Below, piece after piece: positions 11,576 to 21,879 of a DNA stretch of 64,000 nt (the stretch's first letter is position 1; every line of letters starts with the position of its first letter). The notes beneath the pieces were generated by a model, which worked only from the letters and a program-made list of their open reading frames with translations, made no database searches and had not been told where the DNA came from. The DNA comes from Fallopia convolvulus. Its lineage: Eukaryota; Streptophyta; Magnoliopsida; Caryophyllales; Polygonaceae. Position numbers and translations under genes: made by a program. Location of the stretch: NCBI GenBank assembly GCA_964016875.1, contig OZ024719.1, positions 64,179,224 through 64,243,223 on the forward strand, given 5' to 3'.

Positions 11576-11898
11576 TTCTCTCCCTATTCATCAACAGTGG
11601 AAATAGGGAACTTATCTACGACGGTGATGCCATTGAGGGCTCGATAATCGATGCAGAAGCGAAAGCTGCCATCCTTCTTTTTACTAGAAGAGCTGGGGAA
11701 GAAAAAGGGCTAGTGCTGTGCTGAACGATTCCCTACTCAAGCATGGCCTTAACTTGGCATTCAATCTCTGATTTCTGGAAATACGGATATCTGTAGGGAC
11801 GGACGTTAACCGGTTTCGACCTTGGCTGTAGATGAATACGGTGATCCCAAGTCCGGTGTGGAGGAAGTCCCGTCGGCATTTTGAAAACCGAGCAGCAT
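11576..11898 (-). pseudogene. Reverse-transcriptase stub of the Gypsy element
   Basis: On the minus strand a broken frame encodes SSKKKDGSFRFCIDYRALN followed by ITVVDKFPIST, the start of a Ty3/Gypsy reverse transcriptase. Several stops precede it. The LTR begins right after, so the polymerase active site and all later domains are deleted. Confidence 0.75.
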
Positions 11899-12483
11899 TC
11901 AGAAAGAATGCCGGTCGCCTTTCAGAAACACAATTTTATCATCCCAGGAGAACTGCATAGTCAGCTTAGCATAATCATGGGACACAGTGCCCAAAGTTTG
12001 TAGCCATTGTACACCGAGGACAACTTGCGGTCCATGCACCGCCAAAACATAGAGATCAATAGAGAAAATATGACCCTGCAAATCAATACTAGTTGTTGGG
12101 CACTGATGTGAACATAAACGATAAGCTCCATTGCCCACAAAAACACGAAAGGGGGCGATTTTTATCAACGGTAGTTGTAATTTTTCGGCCAGATCAGGAT
12201 GAATAAAGTTATGAGTACTACCTCCATCAATCAAAACCTGAATCTGGGCACCTAGAATTGCGCCTGATAACCGTAGAGCATGCGGATTTGGAAGCCCTTC
12301 CATCGAATTAAGGCTGGAAATATCTCCTGTAACAACAAGCTCATCCGAGAGCTTGTTCTTCTCCTCATCATCGCTGTCCTCACAACTTAATAATGCCAGA
12401 AAGCGGGGTTGGCAATGATGTCCCCGGGAGTACCTCTCATCAAAATTCCAACATAATCCTTTTTTAGTACGTTCGTTCAGCAA
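11899..12483 (-). pseudogene. Retropepsin-like protease frame of the Gypsy element
   Basis: The frame begins with a degraded zinc-knuckle region (CWNFDERYSRGHHC). It then encodes an aspartic protease site, VLIDGGSTHNFIHPDLAEKL, followed by VVLGVQWLQTLG, the flap and C-terminal motif of this protease family. IDGGS stands where IDSGS is usual. The frame ends at 11899 and the next polymerase frame is decayed. In a working element it would cut the Gag-Pol precursor. Confidence 0.75.
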
Positions 12484-12814
12484 TAGAAAGACAGCGAATT
12501 AGAAGAGATGAGTAATTACCATTAGGAGTCGCTGGAGGTTGTGTCGTCGGTGTGGTATCCGAAGGCGATGTCGTCGCGGTTTTCGCAGCCGGGGATACGA
12601 GGCGACTGGCGTTGGGAACCCAAGGACGTTTATTAGTTAGCCAATGCGTGGTAACCTCGGTGAAAGAAGCCGCTAATTCTCGAGCTAGACCAAATGTTTG
12701 CGCCAATGTTGTCGGGTTTCGTAAATTCAGCTCTCGACGCACCGGTTGTTTCAATTCGACTTTAAACAGAGAAATCAGCGTTGCTTCAGATAGTCTCGAT
12801 ACTTTGTTCAACAA
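12464..12814 (-). pseudogene. Gag C-terminal frame of the Gypsy element
   Basis: The frame encodes LISLFKVELKQPVRRELNLRNPTTLAQTFGLARELA, typical of the end of the Ty3/Gypsy capsid domain, followed by a serine-, threonine- and proline-rich linker. It overlaps the protease frame by 20 bases in another phase and is separated from the N-terminal gag frame by frame breaks between about 12815 and 13040. Confidence 0.7.
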
Positions 12815-13039
12815 GGACTCGAATTATGTCTGATAATCGATGACGGAACCTTTCTGTTTCAGATTGGCCAAAAGACCTGTGTAATCTTCATAGTAAGTGG
12901 AATCAAAACGCTACTGAACGGATTGCAGAAATGCTGTCCAAATCTCTCCACAATGATTCCGTCGCTGATAACGAAACCAATTTGAGGCGGGGTGGTCAAT
13001 TAGCATACCCACCAGACGCAAGCGATCATAATCCGGCGT

Positions 13040-13720
13040 CTAAAAGTAATCAAAATAGGCCTGAACTCGAAAAATCCAACCGTTCGGATCGGACCCATTG
13101 AAACGGGGTGGATCAACCCTGATTTTTGGGGTCGCCTCTGGGCCCTGCGGTGCGCGGACGATGGCGCGGTGATCTTGCGGAAAGCCGAGCGCTTTAGGGT
13201 TCCCCACGAAAGGTCGCGAGGTGGTCAAGGCCGCGGTCATGGAGGCTGGCGGTGTCCAGCCTGCGACGGACCACGCGGGTTCCGGCGGAATGGCGGCGTT
13301 AGGGTTGTGGTACGGTGGCGGCCAGTCAATTGGCGGCTCGCTGAGGGCTGTGTATGGCGGCGTGAAGCTCGTGAATTGTTGCGCCGAAGGGTGAGGGCAA
13401 GGTTGCGAGGCGGGCCACGCGAAGTGCGACGGCTGGTGCGAACTAGGGCTCGCTATCGCTGGCGGCCAGCCAATGGAGGTCATGGCTGGGACCGGCAGGG
13501 CCGACAGGGCAGGGGCGGACGTGAGCGGTGCCGCCGAAATTTCCACGGTAGGGTTTCGGTGTGGCTGCATGAGATCGCACATTGTATCGGTACGAGATTG
13601 CTGTTCGTCGACACGACGCTGAAGTTTCTGAAAATCGTCCGATAGTTGCAAGACTAAGTCACGGACATCGGGAAGATCGTCGGTGGTGTTCATGGAGTCG
13701 TCGGCGACGGATTTCGACAT
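13040..13720 (-). pseudogene. Gag N-terminal frame of the Gypsy element
   Basis: This 226-codon frame starts just inside the 5' LTR. It has a predicted coiled coil (LVLQLSDDFQKLQRRVDEQ), a long proline- and alanine-rich middle, and the capsid start KIRVDPPRFNGSDPNGWIFRVQAYFDYF. A stop at 13040 breaks the capsid domain. Composition is unusually GC-rich for the window, which produces long plus-strand shadow frames. Confidence 0.75.
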
Positions 13721-13744
13721 GGTGTTCGAGGTGAAAGCACCAGT

Positions 13745-14157
13745 TGATACGAGCCCGGTGTGGACCGCGTATCGAACCCTTGTTGGTCAAGGAGTTTGAG
13801 CCTAATTCGGTGTGGATTCCGACTCGGGATAAACAGAAAGCAGAAAACAAAGAAACTGAAGGAAATTAGGGCAAACTATTTTCTTGGATAAATTATGAGA
13901 AGGGAAAACCAAGATTATTTATACCTAACCCCTAACGGTTCAAAAAAGGCGTTCCGGGAAAGAATCGTAAAGAGAACCCGAGAAGAGAGCAAAGCTCTAG
14001 TTTATAAAAATTACATAAATTAAATATAATGCTGAAATTATAAATTATTATTCTAAAATTGAAAAATACTTAATATAAATATAAAAGATTAGTCATCGTA
14101 TCGCTTTTGGACGACGACGAGCTCTTTACGGTCTCATAGTGGAAATTGCCCGTATCA
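13745..14157 (-). repeat. 5' LTR of the deleted Gypsy element
   Basis: 413 bp with TGATACGAG at one end and CGTATCA at the other, matching 11162-11575. The inner side continues on the minus strand as ACTGGTGCTTTCACC, a plausible primer-binding site that I could not assign to a tRNA. Confidence 0.87.
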
Positions 14158-14273
14158 GATACCCTAGGATCAGGCGGATCCCCAGGTGGCCGGTTGGGAC
14201 TATTGGTTTCCATTTGCATATCTTGATTAGAGTCGCCTGAGCTGTTAGCCGGAACTTCATTGGACAACGTCAT
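14158..14273 (-). pseudogene. N-terminus of the interrupted LINE ORF1
   Basis: The minus-strand frame starts MTLSNEVPANSSGDSNQDMQ and reads NRPPGDPPDPRVS, the acidic, proline-rich start usual for plant LINE ORF1. It runs into the Gypsy LTR at the GATAC target site; the other side of the site (11161) continues the LINE. The reading frame inside the LTR is not real coding. Confidence 0.65.
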
Positions 14274-14570
14274 CGATGAAAAAAGAGAGCGTTTTTTCTT
14301 GCTTTGTTTTTAATATCGTTGTATGAATTTTCTTATATCGGTGATGTTAGGCGTATAGTGTGTTACGAAGACTTGATGAATTTTCGTGCAATGGTGAGAA
14401 ATAATTCAAACGCTTAATGAAGGTTGTATGAATTCGATCCAAATTACTTTTTCAAGGTTGCCCCTAACAGTCTAACACAATAACATCAAAACAAACTACA
14501 AACAAATCAAATCCAAAAAATAACTCAATAATACCCCGTATATATATAATATACGAGTAGTATGTAATAC
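14274..14570. other. LINE 5' region and gene-flanking DNA
   Basis: No gene is seen. The part next to 14273 is probably the 5' UTR of the LINE; where the LINE ends and the flank of the HIPP-like gene begins could not be fixed. Confidence 0.4.
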
Positions 14571-14724
14571 GTTTTAGCTAGGTAACGTGCTAATACAAAT
14601 TAATATATATTATCCCGACACGTGTCCTGAAATAAGCAGACACATACATACGTTTAGGTAACGAACGTCCTAATACAACTTAATAATATATTATTCCAAC
14701 ACATGTCCTGAAATAAGCAGACAC
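14571..14724. repeat. Diverged tandem duplication of about 77 bp
   Basis: Two units (14571-14643 and 14651-14724) share GGTAACG, CTAATACAA, a TTAATATAT-rich core, CACGTGTCCTG or CATGTCCTG, and AAATAAGCAGACAC. They lie just downstream of the HIPP-like stop codon, in its probable 3' UTR or flank. Confidence 0.7.
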
Positions 14725-14747
14725 GTGTCTTAAGTAAACGAATTGAC

Positions 14748-15690
14748 TCAAGATATAACACAAGCATTAGGGTTTTCCTCAAAGGAGTACTGAGGAGGCA
14801 GCTGGTGTGGTGTAGAGTAGTAATTGCCATATTGAGGAGGAGGAGGCTGGTATTGTATAGTAGAAGAGTAATTAGGGTTAAAGCCACCATAATTATAGTG
14901 ATCAAGAGGAGGAGGCTGGTACTTAATCATACGAGCATTTTGTGAAGTAGAGAAGTAGTCTTCCTCCTGATCCAGTGAAGACACCATTGTCAAGAGTTGG
15001 ACCTCCCATTTCTTCTTCCTCAGAAGCGTCACTATATCCGTCGCGTCAAAGTTTCCGAAAACCGTTATTAGGCCTCTCTCTGTGTCCACGCTTACCGTAT
15101 CCACATCTACGTATATACATTAATTTGTGTAAACATAAAGTTAAATCACGTACTATATATATGATGCATGATACGTACTGGGGATTTCAGAGAGTGCTTT
15201 ATATATCCTACGCTTGTTTTTCTCCTTGTCATCTTTGAGGGTCACCCTAAACACGGCTCTCTGCTCATCAGAAGAAAACCTATTAACCCACGAAAAATGA
15301 ACCCAAGAAATTGAATGAAAGGATAATTCATTCATTCATTCATTTATTTATTACAAAACCCTAAAAAACCCTAGACATTATAAATATCTGTTGTATTTCT
15401 TCCATTTGGCAATCACACAATTCTCAACACAATTAATGACGTAAACTCAATTGTCGTGACCTAATGACATTAATAATTGCTTCCACGATATAGATCATTT
15501 CTTAATTTTCTGCAAATTCAAAATTGAACTTGGAAACTCGTATGGTTATTCGAGGCCGGTATGCTCGTTAAAATGGGGTGAAGTTAATACATACGAGTTT
15601 CCAACTTCAAGAAACTAAAACAAAATCAAACTCTTAAAGGAGAGATTAATAATACAAATGAAGATATACCTTTAGCTCTCGAGAGTTCAT
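14748..15690 (-). CDS. HIPP-like heavy-metal-associated domain protein with CaaX box
   Basis: Three exons join in phase to 154 residues: 15690-15670 (MNSRELK), 15263-15179 and 15106-14748. Donors GTATAT and GTACGT and acceptors GAG and TAG are canonical; the second acceptor could be three bases further in. Residues 8-70 have the beta-alpha-beta pattern of an HMA domain (RAVFRVTLKDD...VDTVSVDTERGLITVFGNFD). The Cys-x-x-Cys metal site is replaced by DDKEKNK, so metal binding is doubtful. A tyrosine- and proline-rich tail (YQPPPL, YQPPPPQY) ends in CVIS, a farnesylation-type CaaX box that would anchor it to membranes. The family includes metallochaperone-like and stress-linked proteins; the exact role is unknown. 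Confidence 0.8.
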
Positions 15691-15747
15691 TCTGAGCCGA
15701 GTATTATATTGAATGAATGCTGGAAGGGGGTGTGTAAAATGAAGAGT

Positions 15748-15753
15748 TATTAT
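15748..15753 (-). promoter_or_regulatory. Possible TATA box of the HIPP-like gene
   Basis: The minus strand reads CTCTATAATAACTC about 58 bases upstream of the start codon at 15690. Position and sequence fit a plant TATA box with a short leader; no transcript evidence is available. Confidence 0.4.
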
Positions 15754-17360
15754 AGAGAGTTTTTTGGCCAAATGTCGGTCAATAACTCGATCAAGATTTC
15801 TAAAATGGAATGAACTGAGATCAACTTAATTTTAACAGCTAGTGAAGATAAAATCTTTTTTCTTTATTATTCACTTGATTACAATGTTAAAATCTTTTCC
15901 TTAATTATTCAGTTGATTACTAGTATTATATATAAAAAAAAAAATTCAACCAAAAAAAAAACGAATCATCTACGTAAAATTTATAGTTTTGAATTTCACT
16001 ATAGTACATACATAATTTTCTCTTATAGTCCGTTCATTTTTCCTAATTTTAGAGTTTGAGGATTAAACATGGAAAATGCTATTAGATTTTATCCTTAAAT
16101 AATTGAAAATTTTGGATTTTAGAAGTTTATTAGGGAAATTATACACTTTCCCATAATACTATACTACTTAAATCAAACGACGGCATTTTTTCACATAAAT
16201 TGCGTATGTTTAGGTAGTTTTGAACGTAAGCTGTGTTTCGACTTACAAATTACCATGTCTTTGCCTCGTATGGTGAGACATTAAGTTTGTTTGTTTTTTT
16301 TAAAAAAAAATAAGTGGTCATAAGTGCCGCCTTCTTTGGGCAAAAAGAAATTATTTAACTAGTTATGGTTAAAAATTAAAGAGATAGCGAATAATTAGGT
16401 AAAATATGACTTAGAATTTTAGAAAAATACTAAAATATGAAAAATTAGTTATAAGTTATAACTAATTACAACTTATAAATTTCGTATTTTTTATTTTAAA
16501 AAGAAAAGGAAAAAAATTCTACTTAATTTAATTTATTCTAAACAACTCTAAAGTAATACTTTAATTTTTTTTTAATTTTTTTTATTTAAACTAGTTACTC
16601 AACTAGCTAGTAACTAAATTGATTTTAACTTATCAAATATAATTATTTATTTTTTAACTAGTATTTAGTTAAACACTTAGTTAAAATGACATGACAATTA
16701 GTATATTCCAAAGAAAATTACGTATGTTCTTTTTTTGAGCATTATTACGTATGTATTTGAAATCAATTAGATAACGGTTTTTATAGAAATAAAGTGGCAT
16801 ATGATTCTCATATTTCAAAATTAACGTACCTTTTCTCCAATTTTTTTTGATTTTGGTTTTTAATAGTAACCAGGCTAATAATCAAGGTAAAAAAGATTGT
16901 CCTCAATAGTGATTAAAAAAGATTTAAGAATTATTGTGTACTTGTATAAAGTACACAATATCGATCATACAAAATTAACTTCCAAATTTGACACCCCGGA
17001 ATGACAAATAAGAAAAATGTAATAAATACGTACAGTATAATATTTCTACAAAAAAAAAACAGAGGACCACACAAAGTTAACTTCCAAAGTTATAGTTGTT
17101 TATACAATTTCTAAACAATAAATTCTTAAGAAAATTATTATTATAAATTTTCTTAAAATTATATTTTCATAAATGAGTGCTATACAGTAGTCTCAAGCTA
17201 TAATGTTATTTACTTTACGTATTATATATAAAAAAATTATTTATTAATTTTTTCAACTAAATACAAAATGAATAATTTATAGTGTATTGTATGGATAACT
17301 AAGTAGTTAATAAAACCGAAATGTATGTTTAAAAAGATTTCAATAAGCATATATAATAAC
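15754..17360. other. AT-rich intergenic DNA
   Basis: No gene or clear repeat was recognised. The first few hundred bases would be the promoter side of the HIPP-like gene. Confidence 0.4.
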
Positions 17361-17460
17361 TACTTGTATCCGTCATGCCATGCACAACTAAAATTCAGTA
17401 TTTTATAGACATTATAAATAAGATATTAATAAATAAAAATATAATGTAAGTAATTTATTA
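17361..17460 (-). mobile_element. Diverged Helitron 3' end
   Basis: On the minus strand an imperfect hairpin (17372-17388, GTTGTGC and GCATGAC arms) is followed by ACGGATACAAGTAGT, a mutated version of the Helitron end. The sequence next to it (17424-17455) shares GATATTAATAAATAAAAATA with the same place in the Helitron at 516-1164 (about 575-605), so it is the same family. The 5' end was not found. Confidence 0.55.
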
Positions 17461-18482
17461 CTGTATAATGTACAATTTTTTAATTTTGTTTGGAATCAAA
17501 TAAAAGAAATCAAATATAAATTATTAAGCTTAATGTTGAGAATAAAGATAGAATATTAAGATAAAATATTGCATATTTCTCCTTTTCCTTCATGATATTT
17601 CATAGATATCTAATTAAAAAAAGATAAAATACGAATAAAAAACATTTATATCTCAAAAATATGTAAAAGATAAGATTTAAAAAATTAATAATTAACTTAA
17701 TAAATAAGATATAATAGAATATGAAAGATAAATATAATTTATTTATAGAAAGTAGTTAAAATATATTAACTTATTTTAAGGTGAGGTCAAACTCATTTTG
17801 TGGCTACATAAAGTAAAGATTAGATTAGATAAGATAAAATATTATATTATTTATATTTTTTGTTACTTTTCATATACGTAAATTTAAAGATTATCAAATA
17901 TTTCAATATTATATATTTTTATTATTTTTCAACATTATATTTACTTTTTTTATTATAAAACGAATCAATATTCTATAAATAAATTTGTCAAAAGATATCA
18001 TGCTAAAAGATAAAGATATTTATACTTATTTTAAGATATTTTAAATTTTTATCTTTAATTTTAAATATTTATATGAGGAAGTTTTCAAAAGATATTGTTA
18101 CACTAAATAGATATGTATTTGATGTTAAAGATAGATTTAAATAATTAAAAAAGAATTTAATAGAAAAAATTAAAATAATAGGAATTTTTTTATATATGAG
18201 TTGGTGCTAGAATCGTTCTAGTAGCTCTAAAAGGTACAACTTTAATATATAGTTATAGGTATGTATATATAATTCACAAACAATAATGATTTCTTGGGAT
18301 CCGAACGGATTTGGAACGGTTATTTGACTTCCATGAGGTCTCAAAAACACAACATAGGCATTTTTGCGACTAACACATGGCCTTATTCACAGGAGCCGAG
18401 TGAAGTTGGTAAGAAAATCACTCTTTTAACTAGAAGTTTTAAGTTTGAGTCCTAGAAAATCACTCTTTTAATATGTATATAT
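17461..18482. other. AT-rich non-coding DNA before the SINE
   Basis: No gene is seen. The left part may be the body of the Helitron remnant. A 16-base direct repeat, GAAAATCACTCTTTTA, occurs near 18414 and 18455. Confidence 0.4.
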
Positions 18483-18668
18483 CCAAGTACCTAGTCTAGT
18501 GGTAATTAGCGCTAGGTCGCTTAAGCATTTGTCTAGAGGTCTTGAGTTCGAGACTCTCTGGCGGTGTGATGCAGCAGAGAGGCTTGGGAGGAGCAATGGG
18601 TCCAACCACACTCTGGTCTGGACGTAGACACGAAGTGTCGAACCGGACGAGGCCCATCCCATAAAAAA
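18483..18668 (+). mobile_element. tRNA-derived SINE
   Basis: Box A-like TAGTCTAGTGGT (18492-18503) and box B-like GAGTTCGAGAC (18544-18554), about 50 bases apart, form an internal Pol III promoter. A tRNA-unrelated body follows with CTCTGGTCTGGAC and CGAGGCCCATCCC, then an A-rich end (ATAAAAAAAC). The length of about 185 bp and this layout fit plant SINEs. A clear target duplication was not found. It could be mistaken for a tRNA gene but has no cloverleaf beyond the promoter boxes. Confidence 0.65.
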
Positions 18669-19248
18669 ACAGTTTTAAAATTTGTGAATAAATACACGCT
18701 TTATCCTTTTAATAGTCCTACGTGGAATGAAGTGGGCTACCACTAAATAGACTAAAAAAACCCTCTTCGTCTTGCTCAACATTTTCCTTTTCCATAATAT
18801 GCTCAAAATCTCAAAAAATATGATTTAATCTCCATAAATATAAATTCGACTCACACAAAACAACATTCAAACATTAATATCTCAAAACAACATTCAAGCA
18901 CCAATTCTTGAAAAACACCCCCGATCTCAAAAATTGTTGATGCTTATGCTCATAAATAATCAATGGACAATACAAACCGCATCAATCCATTTTATGTGAA
19001 GAATATGCATTTGTCCGTTAAAAATATATGGACAAGATCCTTATCTGACAAAAGAATTGCTTTTGTCTATATAATTTTTTTAAGTGCCTTCCATATGTCC
19101 ATAAAATTACATGAACAATGGGTCCGCTATAAGTAAATTTAAGAATATGCTATAAACCAGCTATGAGAATCAAATGCTTCACCAGTTCAGACATTCAAAT
19201 TCCACTTTAGTCATGAGTTCTTTTTATTTATTGAGTAGTTATATAGAG
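18669..19248. other. Intergenic DNA between SINE and MULE
   Basis: No gene or recognisable repeat was seen in this 580-bp stretch. Confidence 0.4.
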
Positions 19249-19355
19249 TTTCTAATCGCGGACTTAGGGCGCTCCGGTCAGAGTTGTGGACGCACTGGCT
19301 ATTTGCTAGCGATGAGCCCTACAGCTCCATTTTTTTTAAAAAATGAACAAATTCC

Positions 19356-19380
19356 AGCGACAGCGGCCACCGCTGTCGCT
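19356..19380. repeat. Subterminal palindrome in the MULE
   Basis: AGCGACAGCGG and CCGCTGTCGCT form perfect 11-bp inverted repeats around CCA. Related GGTAGCGGTAGCC-type motifs follow to about 19500. Subterminal motifs of this kind often bind transposase, which is inference here. Confidence 0.6.
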
Positions 19381-19661
19381 GCTTGTAAAAAAAAGAACAT
19401 TAATCTATTCCCTTGTCGATTGTAGCTGTAACTGTTACCGCAACCGCTACTTTCAACGATAAAAAAAAACTAAATCGGTAGCGGTAGCCGCTCTCGCTAC
19501 CTTGACTCTCAACGGTAAAAAACGAGTTTCATCGCGGCTATTTATAAGGACTAGTGAAGAGGCAATTGACATCGAGCGGATTCGGCCTTTCACCCCAAAA
19601 GCTCTCGAAGTAGCTCCCAAATCCATCCCTAAATACTATTTCTATATACCTCTACGAAATA

Positions 19662-21875
19662 ATGTCGAATTTTTGGTCATTTTTTGGAGGGCAAGGACAT
19701 TCTAGTTCAAATCCGATTAATGTAAACGAGGATCCCGTGGATGAAGATGTCGGTTTAGACGGAATTCCTTATAGTGGACATCAAAATGAGGTCGTTTTGC
19801 ATCAAAATGAAGAAGTGGTATGTAATCGATTATTTGTTAAATTGTTAGTTTTATTATAATCAATCATATTTATGCTTTATTGTGATGAATTTGTTGTTTA
19901 TAATCGTTTTAGTTGTTATAATTGTTAAATTAGTTGAGTAGAAATCATTATAGTTGTTATTACTAATCATATTTTATAGTTGTTATAATTGTTAAATTAT
20001 TTGTTGTACATAGTACAAATTGTTCGTTTAATTTCTCGTAATTGTTATAATTAATTATATTTTATAATTTATTGTGTTGAATATGTGAGTTTATAATCGA
20101 ATTAATAGAGTATCTGTTATATTTAATTGCTTCCAATTTTTCTATTTTTCTAGCTACTTTGAGTCTGATTGTGTGTGGTCGGAACGGAAGGATATGCTAA
20201 AATGGGCTAGAGAAGTAGGACGTAATGTGAATATGGTGTTGATAATTAAGAACTCATGGGAAACGAAGGTCCTTTTAGCATGTGTGTTGGTCGGTGAGTA
20301 CAAGCCAAAGAAGAAGGGTAAATCCGGTGTTATTATGCGGACCCTATAAGTCGGTGATGATCTAAAGGAAAAACCACATCGTAGGAAGATTGGATTCCCG
20401 TTCGAGTTGGTTGGCCAACGCGACAGGAGGACCCATCATTGGCGGCTAAGTGTGAAATCCGGTCGCCACAATCACGACCTTTCCACTAGTTTAGAGGGAT
20501 ATCCTTTTGTCGGCCGCTTAACCAATGAGCAAAAGGAGGATGCAAGGCTATTAACCCTTGCACATGGTGAGCCAAAGTTTGTTATGATATACTTGCGCCA
20601 AAAGTGGTCAGACATGACAACACCGATGAGACAGTTGTACACTTTTTGGCATGATGTATTGAAGAAAGAGATGAGCTAATGAATGTAACTCAATTCCCAC
20701 TCCATTTCTTAAAGTCAAATGGCTATTATCTTGATTATCGAGCTGAGGAAGGAAGCAACGAGATAATAGACTTTTTCTTTGCCCACCCCAAGTCGTTGAA
20801 TCTGCTGAAGTTGTTCCCGTATGTTGTGATTATGGATGCGACATACAAAACAAACATGTAAGTATTTACAATAAAAGCATTTTTACTTTGCACATTAAGT
20901 TTTGCACGTTAACTTATTCAAATTAATTAATATTTCATGTATAACATGTCCTTGAGTGAGATGGTAGGGTTTACTTGCACTGGGCACACTTTTTGTATTG
21001 GGTTTGCATTTATGGCAAGAGAGACCCAAGATCACTACGAATGAGTGTTATACCAGTTATGGGAGGTGTTCGAAATGGTTGGAAAAAAACCAGAAGTTGT
21101 TGTCACTGATCGTGATATTGCCGAGGTTAACGTTGTTGCGGTCCTGTTTCCCAATGCCAAGTACCTGCTATGTTGGGTGCATATCAAGCGGAATTGCAAG
21201 ACATACCCTTTGGCAAACAGATTTTCTGAGGGGACTGCGGAGTGGTTTGGAAACAAAGCATGGGAACTATATTGCTCAACGACCGTAGCAGAGTATGAGG
21301 CACAACTTCGTCTACTGCAGAATGGTCAGATAGGAGTACAAAAGCCGCTCACTCCGTTGTTGTTAGCGTACCTCCAAAGGAGCTGGCTTACTCCTTGGCG
21401 TGATCACATTGTTAGAGCATACACCGATCAACAAGGACCACAAAATAGATAAACTAATCAATTTTCATTACGAGAAAAAATCTTAAACTATTATTTTAGC
21501 TATTGGCACTAAATTAACGAAATATTTTTCAAGGTCGAGTCCCAACACTCTTTGTTGAAAGATTATTTGGAGTCTTTTGTTGGGGGTTCAGCACTATCTT
21601 GAGAAAGATGCACGCCATGGTGAACATTCAGGTGCACGCCATTAGGGGAGAGACGGAACGAGACCGCACCAGCGAACCGTTGTCCATCAAACATACGGAC
21701 GAGCCGCTTAGAACCGTCTTCTCTCGCCTTCCAAGGAAGGTTTCCAACTCTTGTATTGGAGAGTTGTTTGCCCATGTATGCACTATATATGACCCCAAAA
21801 AAGCTTTCCGTCTGATATGCAACGATGTGTGGTGGACAGCGGCCCGTGGACTAACATGCCCTCACCAAGTCCTTG
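19662..21875 (+). pseudogene. MULE transposase remnant
   Basis: A possible first exon (19662-19816, MSNFWSFFGGQGHSSSNP) is followed by a likely intron ending TTTTTCTAG at 20153. Then come ESDCVWSERKDMLKWAREVG and KSGRHNHDLS (DNA-binding region), VVIMDATYKTN (first catalytic Asp), a second small intron near 20860-20945, and VVVTDRDIAEVNVVAVLFP and LLCWVHIKRNC, the DDE-type MULE core. A degraded CxH segment (GLTCPHQ) lies near 21855. TAA at 20347-20349, a frame change near 20679 and further breaks after 21450 show it is dead. Confidence 0.78.
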
Positions 21876-21879
21876 CTTG

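Larger units (their letters stand above)
11162..14157 (-). mobile_element. Ty3/Gypsy element with most of pol deleted, 2996 bp
   Basis: Two LTRs (11162-11575 and 13745-14157) bracket gag, protease and a short stub of reverse transcriptase. The flanks share the 5-bp target duplication GATAC (11157-11161 and 14158-14162). The sequence on both sides is LINE ORF1. Read on the minus strand, the internal region passes from an RT start directly into the 3' LTR, so most of RT, RNase H, integrase and the polypurine tract are gone. The LTRs differ at many positions, so it is not recent. Confidence 0.88.
8083..14273 (-). mobile_element. Minus-strand LINE, interrupted and 3'-truncated
   Basis: Reading leftward: ORF1 start at 14273, Gypsy insertion (14157-11162), rest of ORF1 (11161-9430), ORF2 endonuclease start (about 9436-9184), MITE (9175-8789), more endonuclease (8780-8098), then abrupt truncation at the Athila-like LTR. 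Reverse transcriptase and RNase H are missing. Some 5' UTR probably extends right of 14273, but its limit is not visible. The order is that of plant L1-type LINEs. Confidence 0.75.

Noticed and set aside
13169..13645. Long plus-strand reading frame, arginine- and glycine-rich
   Set aside because: It is the antisense shadow of the GC-rich Gypsy gag frame on the minus strand.
11899..14157. Gag and protease frames as a cellular gene
   Set aside because: They lie between two matching LTRs with a target duplication.
18385..18460. Possible second SINE head just left of the SINE
   Set aside because: A box B-like AAGTTTGAGTCCT is present, but box A is poor and there is no tail.
18483..18668. Possible tRNA gene
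   Set aside because: Only the two Pol III promoter boxes match; the rest does not fold as a tRNA, and a SINE-type body and A-rich end follow.
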